Assembly (NCBI GenBank): GCA_947626215.1
Contig: CANQRJ010000041.1
Span: 1-10,898, forward strand
DNA from: an uncultured Bacilli bacterium
GTDB taxonomy: Bacteria > Bacillota_I > Bacilli_A > RF39 > UBA660
Direction: 5' to 3'
Length of the DNA stretch: 10,898 nt
A program made the translations under genes and the position numbers. Below are positions 7,219 through 10,898 of the stretch, in pieces. Positions within the stretch are counted from its first letter, which is position 1; each line of letters begins with the position of its first letter. Under the pieces are notes generated by a model. That model was given only the letters and a program-made list of their open reading frames with translations. It did no database searches and was not told where the DNA came from.

Positions 7219-7250
7219 AATAAAGTAAGGATAGAATTGGTGGTGTTTGA

Positions 7251-8828
7251 ATGAAAAAGATTGTCATTTTAATTCAAAATAATGCCCTTTTATTCTCTTA
7301 TAAAACCAAAGAAATTATTCGTGAAGATTTAATGAATACAAATATTATTAGTGATTCTGAGCTCGTTTTTACAGATGATTATATTTTAGAAAATAAAAAA
7401 ATTGTAATTCCTTTTTTACAAGAATTATGTGAGATGAATTCCATTGATACTTTAACTTTTCAAAGTAATTTTCTTACTTCTTTCTTAATTGAATTATTTA
7501 AAAATACGAAAGTTCGGACAATTAGAATTAAAAAACAAGAAAATGTGACTTATGAACTTTGCGAAAAACTGATTAAAATGAAGACAATTCGAGAGTTAGA
7601 GTGTTTTTCCATTCCTAATTTTTTAATAGAACTATTAGATAAGCATCGTATCCATGTTACGACTCACAGTGAAATTTTTTATTTATCTCCTTTTATGTTA
7701 GAAAATGAACTTAACCACTATTCTAAAATGTATGATCAAAGAAAAATTCAAATTTTTCATAAATTAACGGATGAAGATAAAGAAGATATGGAATCTTTCT
7801 TTAAAGTCAATCGTTATTTAAAAGTCATTTCATTTTTAGAATTTCACCGAGAAGATATCGAATTTATTTTGGATTGTTTAGAAAACTATCATTTTAAAAA
7901 TGTATATATTGAACTTCATGATAATATTTCAAAAGAAAATGATTTTCAATATTTAAAACAATTAAATAAAAAGTACAAAAAAAGGAAAATTGAAATTGGG
8001 CTTGTTTATTCTGATGAATATCTCTCCGATAATTTAATGAAACAAATTACCATTAATACATTACGTTTATGTGGAATTGTCATAGTTATTTTTATAGTTT
8101 CTATAATTGGTTCAATTTCCATTCAAAACTATTATGCAATGCAAGAAGTAAGTACAATCCAAGAAGAAGTGAAAAAAACAATAGAAGAATCTGAAGATTT
8201 AGTAATTGATGAAACAGAAGAACAATTTGTGATTAAAAATAAATATATTGCATCTTTACTTACGATTAATAAAGATGTAGTTGGTTATTTAAAAGTTAAA
8301 AATACCAATATTGATTACCCTGTTGTAATGTCTAATGATAATAAATATTATTTAAAGAAAAATTTATATGGTGAAGATGACCGAAATGGTTGGATTTATA
8401 TGGATTTTAGAAATTCTGATAAATTTTTAAATGATAATACGATTATCTATGGGCATAATATGTATTACAGTGGCGTAATGTTTGGGACTTTGCACCGAGT
8501 TTTAAATTCTTTTTGGTATAATAATCCTGAGAATTTAGTCATTTCTTTTGATACAATGTATGAGTCTATGAATTGGCAAATTTATTCTATTTATACGATT
8601 CCTAAAACGAGTGATTATTTAAAGGTTTCTTTTGAAAATGAATCTTTAAAACAAGAATATATTGATATGACGAAAAATAGAAGTATCAAAGATTTTGGAG
8701 TAGAAGTGACTCCAAGTGATTACTTACTTACATTATCGACTTGTACCGGTGACAATGACCGATTAGTCGTTCATGCGAAACTTATTTTGAATACGGAAGA
8801 AAATACTCCAGATTCTTCTGATATCTAG
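7251..8828 (+). CDS. Class B sortase with large cytoplasmic N-terminal domain
   Basis: A 525-residue membrane transpeptidase, about twice the usual sortase length. The C-terminal domain (about 335-513) is a complete class B sortase: GYLKVKNTNIDYPV, the catalytic His402 in YGHN, Cys498 in TLSTCTG and Arg504. An inserted helical stretch between the last strands (about 450-485) is typical of class B. One membrane segment lies at about 270-292, so the catalytic domain is outside and residues 1-268 stay in the cytoplasm. That N-terminal part is not recognised: it alternates hydrophobic strands (for example KVRTIRIKK, KVISFLEF, KNVYIEL, KIEIGLVY) with amphipathic helices, like an alpha/beta or leucine-rich-like repeat. 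A charged linker (297-330) follows the membrane segment. ATG 7251 has GGTGG 7 nt upstream. Its likely substrate is the NPQTG protein encoded divergently. The 3' end overlaps the glycosyltransferase gene by 47 bp, and no terminator is seen. Confidence 0.92.
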   Translation: MKKIVILIQNNALLFSYKTKEIIREDLMNTNIISDSELVFTDDYILENKKIVIPFLQELCEMNSIDTLTFQSNFLTSFLIELFKNTKVRTIRIKKQENVTYELCEKLIKMKTIRELECFSIPNFLIELLDKHRIHVTTHSEIFYLSPFMLENELNHYSKMYDQRKIQIFHKLTDEDKEDMESFFKVNRYLKVISFLEFHREDIEFILDCLENYHFKNVYIELHDNISKENDFQYLKQLNKKYKKRKIEIGLVYSDEYLSDNLMKQITINTLRLCGIVIVIFIVSIIGSISIQNYYAMQEVSTIQEEVKKTIEESEDLVIDETEEQFVIKNKYIASLLTINKDVVGYLKVKNTNIDYPVVMSNDNKYYLKKNLYGEDDRNGWIYMDFRNSDKFLNDNTIIYGHNMYYSGVMFGTLHRVLNSFWYNNPENLVISFDTMYESMNWQIYSIYTIPKTSDYLKVSFENESLKQEYIDMTKNRSIKDFGVEVTPSDYLLTLSTCTGDNDRLVVHAKLILNTEENTPDSSDI

Positions 8829-9852
8829 TTTCTTCTGGATTTAAAAGAATGGCTTTTTTCACATATTCTACAGATTCTTGATAATGTTTCGTATAGAAAG
8901 AAGCAAGAGAAAGTAAATCATAAAATGAATCATTCCAGGCAAATTCTTCATTAATGTAAGATTTGCTTTTTTCTTTAATTTTTTCTGCCTTTTTTAACAC
9001 TTCATATGCTAAGTCATAACGACTCCCGATTTCATAAAAACTTCCTAATTCGACATATCCTTCCTTTAAATAAGGAGCTTCTTCAATGGCTTTTTGATAC
9101 CAAAACTCTGTTTCTTCAGGATAACCTTTTGCAAAATATGCTCTTGCTAAAAATCTCATAGATGCCGCGCGTTCATCTTTCCAAGTTGCTTTTTTACAAT
9201 GTAAATGTTTATGGAGAGTTTCAATGCACGGATCCCATTTTTGATAATACATGTATTCTCTTCCTAAATAATGTAAATTTCGATCATCATCAGGATCTTC
9301 TTTCACACTCATTTCAAGAAGTGGTAAATAAGAAGAACGTGATTTTTTATGGTCTGGGTAATGTTTTAAGGTAATGGGTACTTCTATTATTTTTTCTTTT
9401 TCATTAGTTGTTAATACTTCATGAACGGGATGTTTCCATATATACCCTTCTCTTTTATGAATCTTATCTAAATAAAAACTTACACACGGTATATCATTTT
9501 CTTTTAATTTCCAATGATATAAATAACGAACACGCGTAAAATCTTTCCCTTGAAGACTTTTTTCTAAAATTTCTCTCCACCCAGGCTCAAAAACTTCATC
9601 TAAATCTGTACAAACACAAATATCGGTATCAACTGGAACCTTTTCTAAGGAGTGATTTCTTGCCACATCAAAACGCCATGGATCTATTTTTTCTTCATAG
9701 ACTTTGACTTTATATTTTTTTAAAAGTTCGACGGTTTTATCACTAGAACCCGTATCTAAAACAATGATTTCATCGGCCTCTTTCATCGAATCAACCCAAC
9801 GTTTGACAAATTTTTCTTCATTTTTACTAATTGCATAAACAACAACTTTCAT
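8782..9852 (-). CDS. Family 2 glycosyltransferase with TPR-like C-terminal region
   Basis: A 356-residue cytoplasmic protein with an N-terminal GT-A fold glycosyltransferase (about 1-165): ISKNEEKFV (8-16), LDTGSSDKT (32-40), WRFDVARN (59-66) and the metal- and sugar-nucleotide-binding DLDE (83-86). WKHPVHEV (139-146) is also typical of this subgroup. From about 190 the protein consists of paired helices resembling tetratricopeptide repeats, for example YLGREYMYYQKWDPCIETL, FLARAYFAKGYPEE and ASFYTKHYQESVEYVKKAI. These may hold an acceptor protein or partner. The sugar donor and acceptor cannot be told from sequence. There is no membrane segment. The start ATG 9852 has an excellent AGGAGG (9863-9858) 5 nt upstream. 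A terminator separates it from the gene upstream, so it should have its own promoter; only a weak TAAAAT is visible there. Its last 47 bases overlap the sortase gene on the opposite strand. Confidence 0.88.
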   Translation of the reverse strand: MKVVVYAISKNEEKFVKRWVDSMKEADEIIVLDTGSSDKTVELLKKYKVKVYEEKIDPWRFDVARNHSLEKVPVDTDICVCTDLDEVFEPGWREILEKSLQGKDFTRVRYLYHWKLKENDIPCVSFYLDKIHKREGYIWKHPVHEVLTTNEKEKIIEVPITLKHYPDHKKSRSSYLPLLEMSVKEDPDDDRNLHYLGREYMYYQKWDPCIETLHKHLHCKKATWKDERAASMRFLARAYFAKGYPEETEFWYQKAIEEAPYLKEGYVELGSFYEIGSRYDLAYEVLKKAEKIKEKSKSYINEEFAWNDSFYDLLSLASFYTKHYQESVEYVKKAILLNPEETRYQKNLEYFLPYSK

Positions 9853-9880
9853 ATAGACCTCCTCTTGTGTATTTTATGCA

Positions 9881-9908
9881 AAAAAAAAAGACTTGTTTCA
9901 AAGTCTTT
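9881..9908 (-). terminator. Intrinsic terminator of the Ig-like membrane protein gene
   Basis: Minus-strand AAAGACTT (9908-9901) pairs perfectly with AAGTCTTT (9894-9887) around loop TGAAAC, followed directly by a run of six to seven more T. It begins 4 nt after the stop codon at 9913-9915. Confidence 0.87.
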
Positions 9909-9912
9909 AAAA

Positions 9913-10896
9913 TTATTCCATATCACAGCTATTTCCTGCATCTAAATAGATATTTTCAATATCTGTATCTAATGTTGGGAATTCATCTAATTCATATTCA
10001 TCTGCCAAATCATCAAGAGTTAAATAATTAAAAATTGTAATAGTCATTTCTTTATCATTAGATCTTACTTTACCCTTTATTCCATCAAATTCATCATCAA
10101 GAATATCTTCTTTAGCTAATAAATAGTCTTCTTCTTCATCAAATTGATAAACAACATTTTTTAATGCATTATAAAATTCACCATTCAAACTAATTCCATA
10201 TTTATAATTATATTCAATTTTAGCATTTTCGTATTTTGTAGTCTCAGATTCAATACTTTCTACACATGACAAATAATAATCAGGAGCATTATCATCCACA
10301 GTCAAATTAGCAGTCACAGTCGTTTCATTATCATAATCATCTGTAATAATAAGTGTAACTTCATAATCTCCTGTAGCAGAAGTATCAGGTTCCTCTTCAA
10401 AATCAACAGTATATTCAGATGCATCTTCTACTTCATCTATAAAGTCTGTAGCTTCTACAACCGTATCTGGAAGAACAATAACATCTTTAGTAATTACTTC
10501 AGGTGGCATCGTATCTAACACATTTACAGTATGAGGTCCACTTGTTTTATCTCCACATTTAACTGTATATTGATAAGTCCCGGCTTTTGAAGGATTAACA
10601 TTAGACTCAACAGTACAATTTTCTGCACTCATACCAGTTACTCTAGCATAAGCACTTACTCCTTCATCTAATGTAGAACCCAATTCAACTTCAGTTAATA
10701 ATGGAGATATTGTAACACTAGTTTTTGTTTGACTAGTATTTAAAAAATAATAAACTGCAAACCCTACCCCCGCAATTAATACAACAATCAAAACAATAAG
10801 TATCGGATTAAATTTCTTTTTTGGTTTCTCGTTTTTAGCAGGTGACATGGTAGGAGGAGTTGGTATTCCACCCATCATTCCCATATTATTATTCAT
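9913..10896 (-). CDS. Membrane-anchored protein with two Ig-like domains
   Basis: A 327-residue predicted surface protein. A Met/Gly/Pro-rich cytoplasmic start (1-20) and a basic stretch (KNEKPKKKF, 21-29) precede one membrane segment (31-52), so the rest should face outward. Residues 60-127 form an Ig-like beta domain of the bacterial DUF5011/Big type (ELGSTLDEGV, SKAGTYQYTV) with Cys94 and Cys114 placed to pair. Residues 130-201 form a second one (TMPPEV, ATGDYEVTLIITD). The acidic C-terminal part (206-327) begins and ends near a cysteine (211, 324). It looks faintly like the DUF1307/YehR-type lipoprotein domain, but I cannot assign it. There is no sorting signal. ATG 10896 is two bases from the window edge, so its ribosome binding site and promoter are out of view and a longer protein cannot be excluded. 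The gene ends with its own terminator. Function unknown; an adhesion or envelope role is possible. Confidence 0.78.
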   Translation of the reverse strand: MNNNMGMMGGIPTPPTMSPAKNEKPKKKFNPILIVLIVVLIAGVGFAVYYFLNTSQTKTSVTISPLLTEVELGSTLDEGVSAYARVTGMSAENCTVESNVNPSKAGTYQYTVKCGDKTSGPHTVNVLDTMPPEVITKDVIVLPDTVVEATDFIDEVEDASEYTVDFEEEPDTSATGDYEVTLIITDDYDNETTVTANLTVDDNAPDYYLSCVESIESETTKYENAKIEYNYKYGISLNGEFYNALKNVVYQFDEEEDYLLAKEDILDDEFDGIKGKVRSNDKEMTITIFNYLTLDDLADEYELDEFPTLDTDIENIYLDAGNSCDME

Positions 10897-10898
10897 TG

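Noticed and set aside
225..9852. Possible mollicute genetic code with TGA as tryptophan
   Set aside because: No TGA stop is used, but tryptophans are TGG and all genes are complete in the standard code. Six TAA and two TAG in only eight genes is not enough to claim loss of TGA as a stop.
9831..10031. Plus-strand open frame across the glycosyltransferase 5' end and the Ig-protein 3' end
   Set aside because: It runs across a terminator hairpin and two minus-strand genes, and its product has no family-like features.
1..10898. CRISPR array, tRNA, rRNA or complete insertion sequence
   Set aside because: I found no regularly spaced repeats, no tRNA-like cloverleaf, no rRNA-like conserved stretch and no transposase with terminal repeats.

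Overview
The window is strongly AT-rich and reads like a low-GC Gram-positive bacterium of the Bacilli/Firmicutes side, possibly one of the uncultured gut Bacilli relatives of the mollicutes. Four things suggest this: a CotJ-type manganese catalase operon, a class B sortase next to an NPQTG-anchored surface protein, strong AGGAGG-type ribosome binding sites, and T-rich intrinsic terminators. Tryptophan is encoded by TGG and the eight genes end in TAA (six) or TAG (two), so the standard bacterial code fits. The lineage is an inference from gene content and composition, not a measured placement.

Layout, left to right. (1) Positions 1-180 are a non-coding edge with a striking run of ten C. (2) 181-1221, minus strand: a two-gene cotJ operon. 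The first gene is a natural CotJA-CotJB fusion, and it overlaps the start of cotJC (manganese catalase) by 8 bases. A 12-bp-stem terminator follows. (3) 1281-6326, minus strand: two tandem P-type ATPases, first (6326->3738) a PMCA-like type IIB Ca2+ pump, then (3689->1323) a CtpE-like pump. An extended -10 promoter lies between them and a terminator follows. (4) 6364-8828: a divergent surface module. An NPQTG-anchored, cysteine-rich secreted protein (minus) and a class B sortase with a large N-terminal cytoplasmic extension (plus) share a 142-bp regulatory region. That region holds two face-to-face extended -10 promoters and a perfect 10-bp inverted repeat. (5) 8782-9852, minus: a family 2 glycosyltransferase with a TPR-like tail, whose 3' end overlaps the sortase gene tail to tail by 47 bp. 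(6) 9913-10896, minus: a membrane-anchored protein with two Ig-like domains and an unassigned C-terminal domain, followed by its own terminator. Its ATG lies two bases from the window edge.

How the parts work together. The cotJ operon should give peroxide defence. The ATPase pair should handle cation (probably Ca2+) homeostasis. The sortase and NPQTG protein look like a dedicated enzyme-substrate pair for the cell surface. The most interesting parts are the unrecognised ~268-residue cytoplasmic domain fused in front of the sortase, the shared control region, and the four-cysteine linker just before the sorting signal.
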